Notes under the pieces: generated by a model
The model's input: only the letters and a program-made list of their open reading frames with translations
Databases searched by the model: none
What the model was told of the DNA's origin: nothing
Shown here: positions 43,400 to 51,989 of the stretch, one piece after another
How positions within the stretch are numbered: position 1 is the first letter of the stretch
How the letters are laid out: every line of letters begins with the position of its first letter
NCBI GenBank assembly: GCA_016707445.1
Contig: JADJHR010000019.1
Span: 248,001 to 312,000, forward strand
Direction: 5' to 3'
Source: Rubrivivax sp.
Lineage (GTDB): Bacteria > Pseudomonadota > Gammaproteobacteria > Burkholderiales > Burkholderiaceae_C
DNA: 64,000 nucleotides
Translations under genes and position numbers: made by a program

Positions 43400-44860
43400 A
43401 TGCGTACTCTGAGGGTTCAAGCCAAGCCGGTGGATGCCCTGCGCCGGTGGGCGATGGTGGCCACCAGCGTGCTGGTGCTGGCTGCGGCATGGCCCGCAAC
43501 GGTTCGGGCCCAATCGGTCCAACTGCCCGACTTCACCGATCTGGTCGAGCGCGTGGGCCCCGCCGTGGTGAACATCCGCACGCTGGAACGCGGGCGCAGC
43601 GTGGCCGGCGGTGCACTCGATCCCGGCGTCGAGGAGTTCTTCCGGCGTTTCGGCATTCCGCTGCCCGGTGGTCGAGCCGACCCACGCGGTGGACCGCGCG
43701 CCGATGATGCGCCGCCGCAGCAGCGCGGGGTCGGTTCGGGTTTCATTCTCAGTGCCGACGGCTACATCATGACCAACGCCCATGTGGTCGACGGCGCCGA
43801 TGAGTTGCTGGTCACGCTGACCGACAAGCGTGAGTTCAAGGCACGCGTGGTCGGCTCGGACAAGCGCACCGACGTCGCGCTGGTCAAGATCGACGCCAGC
43901 GCGCTGCCCAGCGTGAAGATCGGCGACAGCAACCGCGTCAAGGTCGGTGAATGGGTGATGGCGATCGGCTCGCCCTTTGGGCTGGAAAACAGCGTCACCG
44001 CCGGTATCGTCAGCGCCAAGGCGCGCGACACCGGGGACTACGTGCCCTTCATCCAGACCGATGTTGCGATCAACCCCGGCAACTCAGGCGGCCCGCTGAT
44101 CAACCTGCGCGGCGAGGTGGTGGGCATCAACTCGCAGATCTACAGTCGCTCGGGCGGCTTCATGGGCATCTCGTTCGCGATCCCGATCGACGAGGCGATG
44201 CGTGTTTCCGACCAGCTGCGCACACAGGGGCGAGTGATCCGCGGGCGCATTGGCGTGCAGATCGGGCCCATCACCAAAGAGGTTGCCGAATCGATCGGCC
44301 TGGGCAAGGCCTCGGGCGCGCTGGTGCAGAACGTCGAGGCCGGCGGCCCGGCCGAAAAGGGTGGCGTCGAGGCGGGCGACATCATCGTCAAGGTCGACGG
44401 CAAGGCGGTCGAGAAGTCGGGCGACCTGCCGCGCATCATCGGCAACACCAAGCCGGGTTCGCGAACCGTGTTGCAGGTGTTCCGCCGGGGCAGCACACGT
44501 GACCTGTCAGTGACCGTTGGCGAATTCGAGGCCGAGCGTCCCACACGGACGTCCAAGACCGAGCCCGGTGCGGCGCCGGTGGTCAAGAGCGCACTCGGGC
44601 TCGCGGTGTCTGACCTCAGCGATGCGCAGAAGAAAGAGCTGAACCTGCGCAGCGGTGTGCGTGTGGACAGTGCCGACGGCGCCGCGGCACGCGCCGGTTT
44701 ACGCGAAGGCGACATCATCGTGGCGCTGGACAACACCGACATCATGGACAGCAAGCAGTTCGCCACCGTCGCCACCCGCGCCGAGAAGGCGCGTGCGGTC
44801 AGCGTGCTGGTGCGGCGCGGCGAGGCCTCGAACTACCTGGTGATCCGTCCTTCTCGCTGA
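43400..44860 (+). CDS. mucD: DegP/MucD-type periplasmic serine protease
   Basis: A 486-residue Do-family protease. The start is ATG 43400 with GAGGGAG upstream; the longer open frame has no signal peptide in the right place. The signal peptide ends near AAAWPATVRAQS. The catalytic triad is His in MTNAHVVDGADE, Asp in TDVALVKID and Ser in NPGNSGGPLIN. Two PDZ domains follow (about residues 285-375 and 400-485). It degrades misfolded envelope proteins. Its stop codon lies inside the first copy of the 46-bp repeat. Confidence 0.94.
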   Translation: MRTLRVQAKPVDALRRWAMVATSVLVLAAAWPATVRAQSVQLPDFTDLVERVGPAVVNIRTLERGRSVAGGALDPGVEEFFRRFGIPLPGGRADPRGGPRADDAPPQQRGVGSGFILSADGYIMTNAHVVDGADELLVTLTDKREFKARVVGSDKRTDVALVKIDASALPSVKIGDSNRVKVGEWVMAIGSPFGLENSVTAGIVSAKARDTGDYVPFIQTDVAINPGNSGGPLINLRGEVVGINSQIYSRSGGFMGISFAIPIDEAMRVSDQLRTQGRVIRGRIGVQIGPITKEVAESIGLGKASGALVQNVEAGGPAEKGGVEAGDIIVKVDGKAVEKSGDLPRIIGNTKPGSRTVLQVFRRGSTRDLSVTVGEFEAERPTRTSKTEPGAAPVVKSALGLAVSDLSDAQKKELNLRSGVRVDSADGAAARAGLREGDIIVALDNTDIMDSKQFATVATRAEKARAVSVLVRRGEASNYLVIRPSR

Positions 44861-44901
44861 GTCCGCGCACGACACAGCACCTGCGTGCTGTGCCGTGGCT
44901 G
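44856..44901. repeat. 46-bp hairpin repeat, copy 1
   Basis: Copy 1 of a 46-bp direct repeat; it begins in the last codons of mucD and includes its stop codon. Its core is an inverted repeat with 12-base arms (44869-44880 and 44885-44896) around CTGC, with one mismatch. It differs from copy 2 at only three positions, all within the stem arms. Confidence 0.85.
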
Positions 44902-44932
44902 GCGAAGGCCCGAGCCCATCTCGTGTGCAAGG

Positions 44933-44978
44933 GCTGAGTCCGCGCACAACACAGCACCTGCGTGCTGTGTTGTGGCTG
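44933..44978. repeat. 46-bp hairpin repeat, copy 2
   Basis: Copy 2 begins 77 bp after copy 1. Its arms ACAACACAGCAC (44946-44957) and GTGCTGTGTTGT (44962-44973) pair perfectly around CTGC. Relative to copy 1, the G-C pair at 44871/44894 has become A-T at 44948/44971, a compensatory change. The unit may be a REP-like element or a tandem transcription-end hairpin. Confidence 0.85.
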
Positions 44979-45027
44979 AGACCTGATCCGGCCCAGAAGG
45001 ACGGTCCAATCCGACCGCCCTGAGCTG

Positions 45028-45060
45028 CCCGACAAGTCGAGTGACTTGTTGGGTCTTTTC
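45028..45060 (+). terminator. Rho-independent terminator of the sigma-E operon
   Basis: CCCGACAAGTC-GAGT-GACTTGTTGGG is an 11-bp stem with one G-U-type pair, followed by TCTTTTC. It lies 168 bases after the mucD stop and would end the fabF/rpoE-mucD transcript. Confidence 0.85.
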
Positions 45061-45346
45061 ATATCGTGCAATTAAGCAGAATCTGGGCCAAACTGAAATG
45101 CTCAAACAACAAGTCAGTGATCCCTTGCTTCGAATCGGTGGGAACCTGGATTAGTTGCCTGAAGGGCTAGAATCACGCATTGTGGGCTGTTTTTATGCTC
45201 GAATTTGCTGTTGAGATCTGACGCTCTCTCGCAGACTCTGTGGCGGTGATCAGACTGTTGATAAGGTGTTGACAACTTTTGATGTTGGAGTGGTGCAACG
45301 ACCCGAAAACAAGCATTGGCGCGGGTTCTGACGGGGTCCTTTTGGC
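45061..45346. other. AT-richer spacer before the lepA region
   Basis: 286 bp with clearly lower GC than the surroundings and no supported coding sequence. It contains GGCTAGAATC (TAGAAT at 45169-45174), a -10-like box without a good -35, and TTGACA at 45269-45274, a perfect -35 hexamer without a matching -10 at 16-18 bases. It may hold one or more promoters for the small-RNA-like unit or for lepA. Confidence 0.4.
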
Positions 45347-45422
45347 TACAATGAAACCCCAACAAGCAGTTGCCAAACGTTCTGTTGGAAGGCACGTCAA
45401 CCATTCGACGTGCCTTTTTTTT
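45347..45422 (+). ncRNA. Candidate small RNA upstream of lepA
   Basis: TACAAT at 45347-45352 is a good -10 box, placing a start near 45359. From there the RNA would form stem 1 CCAACA (45359-45364)/TGTTGG (45383-45388) around an 18-base loop, then a terminator stem and 8 U residues. The predicted product is about 64 nucleotides, the shape of many trans-acting sRNAs. The -35 is weak (TTCTGA at 45326-45331, spacing 15). It could instead be an attenuator in the lepA leader. Confidence 0.45.
45389..45422 (+). terminator. Strong rho-independent terminator upstream of lepA
   Basis: AAGGCACGTC-aaccattc-GACGTGCCTT is a perfect 10-bp stem followed by a run of eight T (45415-45422). It lies 108 bases before the lepA start, so it ends a transcript made within the gap rather than mucD mRNA, which has its own terminator. 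Confidence 0.9.
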
Positions 45423-45476
45423 ATGTCCGGCACGGCGCTTTGCGCGTTCACATCGCTGCCGCGATATGAGCCTTCC

Positions 45477-45533
45477 ATGAAGCGGCTCCGCCGCTTTAGC
45501 TTCAGCACGAAGCGCCGGTCCGCGCACCCATGA
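45477..45533 (+). CDS. Candidate 18-residue basic leader peptide overlapping lepA
   Basis: ATG 45477 opens an 18-codon frame, MKRLRRFSFSTKRRSAHP, with 8 Lys/Arg residues and no acidic residue. Its TGA overlaps the lepA ATG (ATGA), the arrangement used for translational coupling in this genome. The same bases form a hairpin AAGCGGC-TCC-GCCGCTT (45480-45496). There is no strong ribosome binding site in front of it, and the frame is open upstream, so translation is unproven. Confidence 0.35.
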   Translation: MKRLRRFSFSTKRRSAHP

Positions 45534-47338
45534 ACCACATCAGAAACTTCTCGATCATTGCCCACATCGACCACGGCAAGAGCACGCTGGCCGATCGACT
45601 CATCCAGCGTTGTGGCGGCCTCAGCGACCGTGAGATGGAAGCGCAGGTGCTCGATTCGATGGACATCGAGCGTGAGCGTGGCATCACGATCAAGGCACAG
45701 ACGGCGGCCCTTCAATACAAGGCCAAGGACGGCCAGATCTACAACCTCAACCTGATCGACACGCCGGGACATGTCGACTTCTCGTACGAGGTCAGCCGTT
45801 CGCTGTCGGCCTGTGAAGGCGCGCTGTTGGTCGTCGACGCCAGCCAGGGCGTCGAAGCGCAGACGGTGGCCAATTGCTACACCGCGCTCGACCTGGGTGT
45901 CGAGGTGGTGCCGGTGCTCAACAAGATGGACCTGCCGCAGGCCGATCCCGAGAACGCGAAGTCAGAGATCGAGGACGTGATCGGCATCGATGCCGACCAT
46001 GCGATTCCCTGCTCGGCCAAGACCGGCATGGGCATCGACGAAATCCTCGAGGCCGTGATCACGCGCATGCCCGCGCCGCGCGGCAACCCCGACGGCCCGC
46101 CGCGGGCGATGATCATCGACAGCTGGTTCGACACCTATGTCGGCGTCGTGATGCTGGTGCGCGTGGTCGACGGCGTTCTGAGCAAGGGTGAGCGCATGCG
46201 CATGATGGCCACCGACGCCGTCTACCCGATCGAGCATATGGGCGTGTTCACGCCCAAGAGCGAGAACCGCGAGCTGCTGCGAGCCGGCGAGGTCGGTTTC
46301 ATCATCGCCGGCATCAAGGAACTGCAGGCCGCCAAGGTCGGCGACACCATCACACTGGAAAAGAAGCTGCCGAACAATGCCGGGCCGGCCAGTGAAGCGC
46401 TGCCGGGCTTCAAGGAGATCCAGCCGCAGGTCTTCGCGGGCCTGTACCCAACCGAGGCCAGCGAATACGATCAGTTGCGCGACGCGCTGGAGAAGCTCAA
46501 GCTCAACGACAGCAGCCTTCGCTACGAACCCGAGGTCAGCCAGGCGCTGGGTTTCGGGTTTCGCTGCGGCTTTCTCGGCCTTTTGCACATGGAGATCGTG
46601 CAGGAACGGCTCGAGCGAGAGTTCGACCAGGATCTGGTGACCACCGCGCCCAGCGTGGTCTACGAGGTCGAGCTGAACGACGGCACGGTGCTGATGGTCG
46701 AGAACCCGAGCAAGATGCCCGACCTCGGCCGCATCCGCGAGATCCGCGAGCCGATCGTCACGGTCCACCTGTACATGCCGCAGGATTCGGTAGGCCCGGT
46801 GATGACGCTGGCCAACGTCAAGCGCGGCGTGCAGATGAACATGGCCTACCATGGCAAGCAGGTCATGTTGACTTATGAACTGCCACTGGCCGAGATCGTG
46901 CTGGACTTCTTCGACAAGCTGAAGTCGGTGTCGCGCGGCTACGCGTCGATGGACTACGAGTTCAAGGAATATCGCGCCGCTGACGTCGTCAAGGTCGACA
47001 TCATGATCAACGGCACTCGCGTCGACCCGCTGGCGATGATCGTGCACCGCGCACAAAGTCAGTACCGCGGCCGCGCGGTGGCGGCCAAGATGCGTGAGCA
47101 GATCCCACGCCAGATGTACGACGTGGCGATCCAGGCCGCCATCGGCGCCAACATCATCGCGCGCGAAGACATCAAGGCCCTGCGCAAGAACGTACTGGCA
47201 AAATGTTATGGGGGCGACATCACGCGCAAGAAGAAGCTGCTCGAAAAACAGAAGGCCGGCAAGAAGCGCATGAAGCAGATCGGCTCTGTCGAGGTGCCGC
47301 AGGAGGCCTTCCTGGCCATCCTGCAGGTCGACGACTAA
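45530..47338 (+). CDS. lepA: Elongation factor 4 (LepA), ribosomal back-translocase
   Basis: A 602-residue translational GTPase. G-motifs are IIAHIDHGKSTLADR (G1), RGITIK (G2), DTPGHVDFSYEVSRSL (G3), LNKMDLP (G4) and CSAKTG (G5). GFRCGFLGLLHMEIVQERLE is the EF-G-like domain V region, and the C-terminal LepA-specific domain ends AGKKRMKQIGSVEVPQEAF. It is complete and of normal length. It heads the lepB-DUF4845-rnc-era-recO-pdxJ-acpS-nagZ run. Confidence 0.98.
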   Translation: MNHIRNFSIIAHIDHGKSTLADRLIQRCGGLSDREMEAQVLDSMDIERERGITIKAQTAALQYKAKDGQIYNLNLIDTPGHVDFSYEVSRSLSACEGALLVVDASQGVEAQTVANCYTALDLGVEVVPVLNKMDLPQADPENAKSEIEDVIGIDADHAIPCSAKTGMGIDEILEAVITRMPAPRGNPDGPPRAMIIDSWFDTYVGVVMLVRVVDGVLSKGERMRMMATDAVYPIEHMGVFTPKSENRELLRAGEVGFIIAGIKELQAAKVGDTITLEKKLPNNAGPASEALPGFKEIQPQVFAGLYPTEASEYDQLRDALEKLKLNDSSLRYEPEVSQALGFGFRCGFLGLLHMEIVQERLEREFDQDLVTTAPSVVYEVELNDGTVLMVENPSKMPDLGRIREIREPIVTVHLYMPQDSVGPVMTLANVKRGVQMNMAYHGKQVMLTYELPLAEIVLDFFDKLKSVSRGYASMDYEFKEYRAADVVKVDIMINGTRVDPLAMIVHRAQSQYRGRAVAAKMREQIPRQMYDVAIQAAIGANIIAREDIKALRKNVLAKCYGGDITRKKKLLEKQKAGKKRMKQIGSVEVPQEAFLAILQVDD

Positions 47339-47355
47339 ATCCCACCAGGCTCTGC

Positions 47356-48324
47356 ATGAGTTCACTCACCGCTGCGCTGTACAGCGCACTGATCGTCTAT
47401 CTGGGCGGCTGGTTTCTCGGTCAATGGACTGGCAACTTCTCGTTGCTGCTGTTCATCCTGACCCTGGTCACGCTGCTCTACTGGCTGGCCGAACGCTTTC
47501 GCTTCAAGCCAGCGCGCGAAGCGGCTGCAGCGCATCTCGAGCAACAGGACGCGGCGCGGCGCGCTGGCTTGGCCCAGATGGGCATCGCCAAGGTCGACGG
47601 CAATGTACAGGAAGCCAAGTCGCGCTTGCTGATGCAGCCCTGGTGGCTGGACTGGACCGCCGGCCTGTTCCCGGTGATCCTGATCGTGTTCATTCTGCGC
47701 TCGTTCCTGTTCGAGCCGTTCAAGATTCCCTCGGGCTCGATGATCCCGACGCTGCTGGTGGGCGACCTCATCCTGGTCAACAAATTCCACTATGGCGTTC
47801 GCCTTCCGGTGATCAACAAGAAGATCATCGCCAACAACGACCCCAAGCGTGGTGACGTGATGGTCTTCCGCTATCCGGTCGACCCGCGCCAGGACTACAT
47901 CAAGCGCGTGGTCGGCATTCCGGGCGACGAGATCAGCTACTTCAACCAGTCGCTGTCGATCAACGGCCAGAAGGTGCCGACCGTCGCCAAGGGCGACTTC
48001 TACGACGAGGACAGCCTGCGCTACAGCCCGCAGTTCAGCGAGAAGCTGGGCACGGTCGAGCACCAGATCCTGGTCGACCCGCGTCGGCAGGCCTACTATG
48101 GGCCCGACCCCAAGAGCTTTCCGATGCACGAGAATTGCCGCTACAGCGCCGAGGGCGTGACCTGCAAGGTGCCTCCCGGTCACTATTTCATGATGGGCGA
48201 CAACCGCGACAATTCGCAGGATTCGCGCTACTGGGGTTTCGTGCCGGACGAGAACATCGTTGGCCGCGCCTTCTTCGTGTGGATGAACTTCGGCAATCTG
48301 GGGCGCATCGGCCCCTTCCACTGA
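47356..48324 (+). CDS. lepB: Signal peptidase I
   Basis: A 322-residue inner-membrane peptidase that cleaves Sec/Tat signal peptides. ATG 47356 starts 17 bases after lepA; the upstream open frame overlaps lepA. Two membrane regions lie near residues 5-45 and 100-120. The catalytic Ser is in IPSGSMIPTLLVGD and the catalytic Lys in DYIKRVVGIPGDE. GDNRDNSQDSRYWGFVP is conserved box E. It is complete. Confidence 0.97.
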   Translation: MSSLTAALYSALIVYLGGWFLGQWTGNFSLLLFILTLVTLLYWLAERFRFKPAREAAAAHLEQQDAARRAGLAQMGIAKVDGNVQEAKSRLLMQPWWLDWTAGLFPVILIVFILRSFLFEPFKIPSGSMIPTLLVGDLILVNKFHYGVRLPVINKKIIANNDPKRGDVMVFRYPVDPRQDYIKRVVGIPGDEISYFNQSLSINGQKVPTVAKGDFYDEDSLRYSPQFSEKLGTVEHQILVDPRRQAYYGPDPKSFPMHENCRYSAEGVTCKVPPGHYFMMGDNRDNSQDSRYWGFVPDENIVGRAFFVWMNFGNLGRIGPFH

Positions 48325-48370
48325 CCACAAGGACCGGCCCCACCCGCGCCGGCACAGGAGACAGTCCGCC

Positions 48371-48751
48371 ATGAGGTCCTGCAGCCACCGTTCGACATCG
48401 CGCCGCCAGCGTGGCCTGACGCTGTTCGGGCTGATGTTCTGGGCCATCGTGATCGGCTTCCTGGCCTATCTGGCGCTGCGCGTGTTTCCCACCGTCAATG
48501 AGTACCTGACGATCAAGCGCACGATCGAGAAGGTCGCCGCCTCGTCGCCCACCACCGTGGCGGAAGTGCGCGCGGCGTTCGAGCGTCAGAAGGACATCGA
48601 ATACTCGATCAGCACGATCTCGGGCAAGGATCTTGAAGTCACCAAGATCAACGACAAGGTCGTGATCGCCTTCGCCTACAACAAGGAGATCGAGATCTAC
48701 GGCCCGGTGTTTCTGCTCATTAAATACGAAGGGCGGTCGAGCTCGAAATAG
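48371..48751 (+). CDS. DUF4845 membrane protein
   Basis: A 126-residue protein with one N-terminal membrane helix (LTLFGLMFWAIVIGFLAYLAL) preceded by RQRGLT, resembling a pilin-like start, then a small soluble domain. It matches the DUF4845 family, whose members lie between lepB and rnc in Beta- and Gammaproteobacteria. The function is unknown. GGAGA lies 10-14 bases upstream of the ATG. Confidence 0.85.
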   Translation: MRSCSHRSTSRRQRGLTLFGLMFWAIVIGFLAYLALRVFPTVNEYLTIKRTIEKVAASSPTTVAEVRAAFERQKDIEYSISTISGKDLEVTKINDKVVIAFAYNKEIEIYGPVFLLIKYEGRSSSK

Positions 48752-48769
48752 CGGGCACGGCCAGCATCG

Positions 48770-49474
48770 ATGGACCGTCGACTCGACGCGCTGCAACACC
48801 GGCTTGGGCATCACTTTGCGCAGCCGCAACTGCTGACGCGCGCGCTCACGCACCGCAGCGGCAGCCTCGACCACAACGAGCGACTCGAGTTTCTGGGTGA
48901 TGCGGTCCTGAACCTGGCTGTCTCGAGCCTGCTGTACGAGCGCTTCTCGGGCTCGGACGAAGGTGACCTGACGCGCGTCCGCGCGCACCTGGTGCGCGAG
49001 GACAGCCTGCACCGACTGGCCCTGCACCTGAGCCTGCCCGACGTGCTGCGCCTGTCCGACGGCGAACTGCGCGGCGGCGGTGCTCAACGCCCTTCGATCC
49101 TGGCCGACGCCGTCGAGGCCATCATCGGCGCAGTCTTTGTCGACAGCGGCTTCGATGCGGCCAGCGAACTCGTGCGCCACCTGCTGGGCGATCTCATCAC
49201 CGACACCGAGGTCGAGAGCTGGCGCAAGGACGCCAAGACCGAACTGCAGGAATGGTTGCAGGCAAGGCGCATTGCCGTGCCGGCCTATCGCATCACCGCC
49301 ACCCGTGGCCAGGCCCATGCGCAGACTTTCGTTGTCGAATGTGCCGTGGCAACGCTTGGGCTCAGCGAGAGTGGCGAAGGCCGTTCGCGGCGAAGTGCCG
49401 AGCAGGAGGCCGCGCGCCGCATGCTCGACACCTTGAAGTCCAATGACGGCCCTGACGGGCCGCTGCGCGCATGA
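48770..49474 (+). CDS. rnc: Ribonuclease III
   Basis: A 234-residue double-strand-specific endoribonuclease for rRNA and mRNA processing. NERLEFLGDAVLNLAVS is the RNase III signature carrying metal ligands. AIIGAVFVDSGFDAA holds the second catalytic block. The C-terminal double-stranded RNA-binding domain (about residues 160-230) includes KTELQEWLQAR and GEGRSRRSAEQEAARRML. It overlaps era by 4 bases (ATGA). Confidence 0.96.
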   Translation: MDRRLDALQHRLGHHFAQPQLLTRALTHRSGSLDHNERLEFLGDAVLNLAVSSLLYERFSGSDEGDLTRVRAHLVREDSLHRLALHLSLPDVLRLSDGELRGGGAQRPSILADAVEAIIGAVFVDSGFDAASELVRHLLGDLITDTEVESWRKDAKTELQEWLQARRIAVPAYRITATRGQAHAQTFVVECAVATLGLSESGEGRSRRSAEQEAARRMLDTLKSNDGPDGPLRA

Positions 49475-50394
49475 ATTCACCGATCGAGGCCGATGCCCCG
49501 TCGCCGCAGCGTTGCGGCCTGATCGCCATTGTCGGCCGACCCAATGTCGGCAAGTCCACGCTGCTCAATGCGCTGGTCGGCCAGAAGATCAGCATCACGT
49601 CGCGCAAGGCGCAGACCACACGGCACCGCATCACCGGCATGCGCACGCTGGGCGCCACGCAGTTCGTCTTCGTCGACACGCCCGGCTTCCAGACCCAACG
49701 CAGCAGCGCGCTCAACCGCAACCTGAACAAGACCGTGGTCGCGTCGCTGGGTGACGTGGACGTGGTGCTGTTCGTGGTCGAGGCCGGGCGCTTCGGCCTC
49801 GACGATGCCAAGGTGCTGGCCTTGCTGCAAGGCGAACACCTGAAGGACAAGCCGGTGCTGCTGGTGGCCAACAAGCTCGACGCCGTCAAGCGGCGCAACG
49901 ACATGCTGCCCTGGCTGCGCGGCATGCAGGACAGGCACGCCTTTGCCGAATACGTGCCGATGTCGTCCAAACGAGAAGCCGACGTGCAGCGCCTGTTCGG
50001 CATCGTCGAGAAGTACCTGCCTGAACAGCCCTGGCTGTACGACGAAGAGGCGCTGACCGACCGCAGTGACCGCTTCCTGGCCAGCGAGATCGTGCGCGAG
50101 AAGCTGTTCCGCCTGACCGGCGACGAACTGCCGTATTCGTGCACGGTCGTGATCGACAAGTACGAGGAAGAGGGCAACCTGCGCCGCATCGGCGCCAGCA
50201 TCGTCGTCGAGCGCGACGCGCACAAGGGCATGGTGATCGGCGAAGGCGGCGAGCGGCTCAAGCGCATCGGCAGCGAGTCGCGCCAGGAGCTGGAAAAGCT
50301 GCTCGGCGCCAAGGTCTTTCTCGAGCTGTGGGTCAAGGTGCGCTCGGGCTGGGCCGACGACGAGGCCCATCTGCGCAGCTACGGCTACGAATAG
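49471..50394 (+). CDS. era: GTPase Era
   Basis: A 307-residue 16S rRNA assembly GTPase. G1 is IVGRPNVGKSTLLNAL, G3 DTPGFQ, G4 VANKLD, and the switch region includes KAQTTRHRITGM. The KH domain (about residues 205-290) includes IGASIVVERDAHKGMVIGEG followed by ERLKRIGSESRQELEKLLG. Normal length. It follows rnc with the usual overlap. Confidence 0.97.
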   Translation: MNSPIEADAPSPQRCGLIAIVGRPNVGKSTLLNALVGQKISITSRKAQTTRHRITGMRTLGATQFVFVDTPGFQTQRSSALNRNLNKTVVASLGDVDVVLFVVEAGRFGLDDAKVLALLQGEHLKDKPVLLVANKLDAVKRRNDMLPWLRGMQDRHAFAEYVPMSSKREADVQRLFGIVEKYLPEQPWLYDEEALTDRSDRFLASEIVREKLFRLTGDELPYSCTVVIDKYEEEGNLRRIGASIVVERDAHKGMVIGEGGERLKRIGSESRQELEKLLGAKVFLELWVKVRSGWADDEAHLRSYGYE

Positions 50395-50409
50395 GCCGGG
50401 GCCGGCCGC

Positions 50410-51198
50410 ATGACACCGCGCAAGGCCGTTGCCGCGCCGTTGACGGCCTTCGTGCTGCACAGCTGGGACTGGAGCGAGACCAGCCTGATCGTCGAGCTGT
50501 TCAGCCGCGAGCGAGGCCGCGTGGTGGTGGTGGCCAAGGGCGCCAAGCGCCCGTATTCGCAGCTGCGGCCGGTATTGATCCCGTTCCAGCAGCTGGTCGT
50601 GCAGCTGGGTCGGACACCGCCCGAGGCCTCGGCCGAGGTGCATCTGCTGCGCAGCGCCGAGCGCCTGCCCGGGCCGCCCATGCCCGCGGGTGCGGCGCTG
50701 TTTGCCGGCTTCTATCTGAACGAACTGCTGCTCAAGCTGCTGGCCCGGCAGGACGCGCACGAAAACCTGTTCGACGCCTATGCCGAAGCCGTGCATGCCC
50801 TGCAGGCTGCCGACGAAGCCAGCGTTCAGCTCATCTTGCGCAGCTTCGAGCTGATGCTGCTGCGCCAGCTGGGCGTGCTGCCCGAGTTGAATGGCGTGAC
50901 GCTCACGGTCGAGGCGCTCGACCCCGACGGCCGCTACAGCCTGCAGGCCGAAACTGGCGTGGTGGCCGTCATGGCGGGTGAGCCCGGCGTGCCTGGGCGC
51001 GCCATGGTGCAGCTCGAAGCCGCCTTGTCCAGCGGCCATGGGGCGGCCGTGCGCGCCGCCGCGCGCCCGGTGCTGGCCGCGTTGCGCGCGCCGCTGCGGC
51101 GGGTGCTTCACTATCATCTGGGCTCACCCGTGCTGCGCACCCGCCAGGTGTTGGCGGACGTGCACAAACTTATCGATCCACCGAGCGCCCGCCCATGA
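50410..51198 (+). CDS. recO: DNA repair protein RecO
   Basis: A 262-residue RecFOR recombination mediator. The N-terminal OB-fold begins AFVLHSWDWSETSLIVELFS and contains RGRVVVVAKGAKRPYSQLRP. The helical C-terminal part has GFYLNELLLKLLARQDAHENLF and a LRxFELMLLRQLGVLP block. The Cys residues of the zinc site found in some RecO proteins are not seen. It overlaps pdxJ by 4 bases. Confidence 0.94.
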   Translation: MTPRKAVAAPLTAFVLHSWDWSETSLIVELFSRERGRVVVVAKGAKRPYSQLRPVLIPFQQLVVQLGRTPPEASAEVHLLRSAERLPGPPMPAGAALFAGFYLNELLLKLLARQDAHENLFDAYAEAVHALQAADEASVQLILRSFELMLLRQLGVLPELNGVTLTVEALDPDGRYSLQAETGVVAVMAGEPGVPGRAMVQLEAALSSGHGAAVRAAARPVLAALRAPLRRVLHYHLGSPVLRTRQVLADVHKLIDPPSARP

Positions 51199-51989
51199 AC
51201 CCCCTGATGGCCGACGAGGCCGGATCCGACGCCGGACATCGCGGCCACCCGACCGCGCTGTCGGTCAACGTCAACAAGGTCGCACTGCTGCGCAACACGC
51301 GTCACCTGGGCATTCCCAGCGTGCAGCGCATCGCCACACTGTGCCTGCAGGCTGGTGCGCAAGGCATCACCGTGCATCCGCGGCCCGATGAACGCCACAT
51401 CCGAGGCCACGACGTGACCGAGCTGGCGGCCCTGCTGAAAGACTGGCCACAGGCCGAGTACAACATCGAAGGCAACCCCTTCCACAACCTGATGGGTTTC
51501 GTGCGCGCCGTGCGGCCGCAGCAGGTCACCTTCGTGCCCGACAGCGAAGGCCAGTTCACGTCTGATCATGGTTGGGACCTGGCCGTCGACGGCGACCGGC
51601 TGAAGCCGCTGATCGACGAGGCCCATGGCCTGGGCGTGCGCGTCAGCCTGTTCATGGACCCGCTGCCCGGTGCGATGGCGATGGCTCGTGCCGTCGGCGC
51701 CGACCGCGTCGAGCTCTACACCGAGCCCTATGCCGCGGCGCATGGCAAGACCGGGCAGGCCGCCGAGCTGGCGCGCTTTGCCGCCGCCGCCCGTGCCGCG
51801 CAGGCTGCCGGCCTGGGCGTCAACGCCGGCCACGACCTCAACCGCGACAACCTCAGCGATTTCCTGCGTGCCGTGCGGGGCGTGCTCGAGGTCTCGATCG
51901 GCCATGCGCTGGTGGCCGATGCGCTGGAGCTCGGGGTCAGCGAGACCGTGCGCGACTACCAACGTTGCATTCGCGCGGCCGGGCCATGA
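51195..51989 (+). CDS. pdxJ: Pyridoxine 5'-phosphate synthase PdxJ
   Basis: A 264-residue TIM-barrel enzyme of vitamin B6 synthesis. LSVNVNKVALLRNTRHLGIP is the standard start of the fold (after a 15-residue extension). GITVHPRPDERHI carries active-site His/Arg, QVTFVPDSEGQFTSDHGWD the middle, and GLGVNAGHDLNRDNL the phosphate-binding end. It overlaps acpS by 4 bases, a conserved arrangement. Confidence 0.96.
   Translation: MNPLMADEAGSDAGHRGHPTALSVNVNKVALLRNTRHLGIPSVQRIATLCLQAGAQGITVHPRPDERHIRGHDVTELAALLKDWPQAEYNIEGNPFHNLMGFVRAVRPQQVTFVPDSEGQFTSDHGWDLAVDGDRLKPLIDEAHGLGVRVSLFMDPLPGAMAMARAVGADRVELYTEPYAAAHGKTGQAAELARFAAAARAAQAAGLGVNAGHDLNRDNLSDFLRAVRGVLEVSIGHALVADALELGVSETVRDYQRCIRAAGP

Noticed and set aside
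45279..45533. 84-codon frame running into lepA
   Set aside because: It spans a perfect terminator and the sRNA-like unit, and its N-terminal part shows no protein character. Only the last 18 codons are kept as a low-confidence leader.
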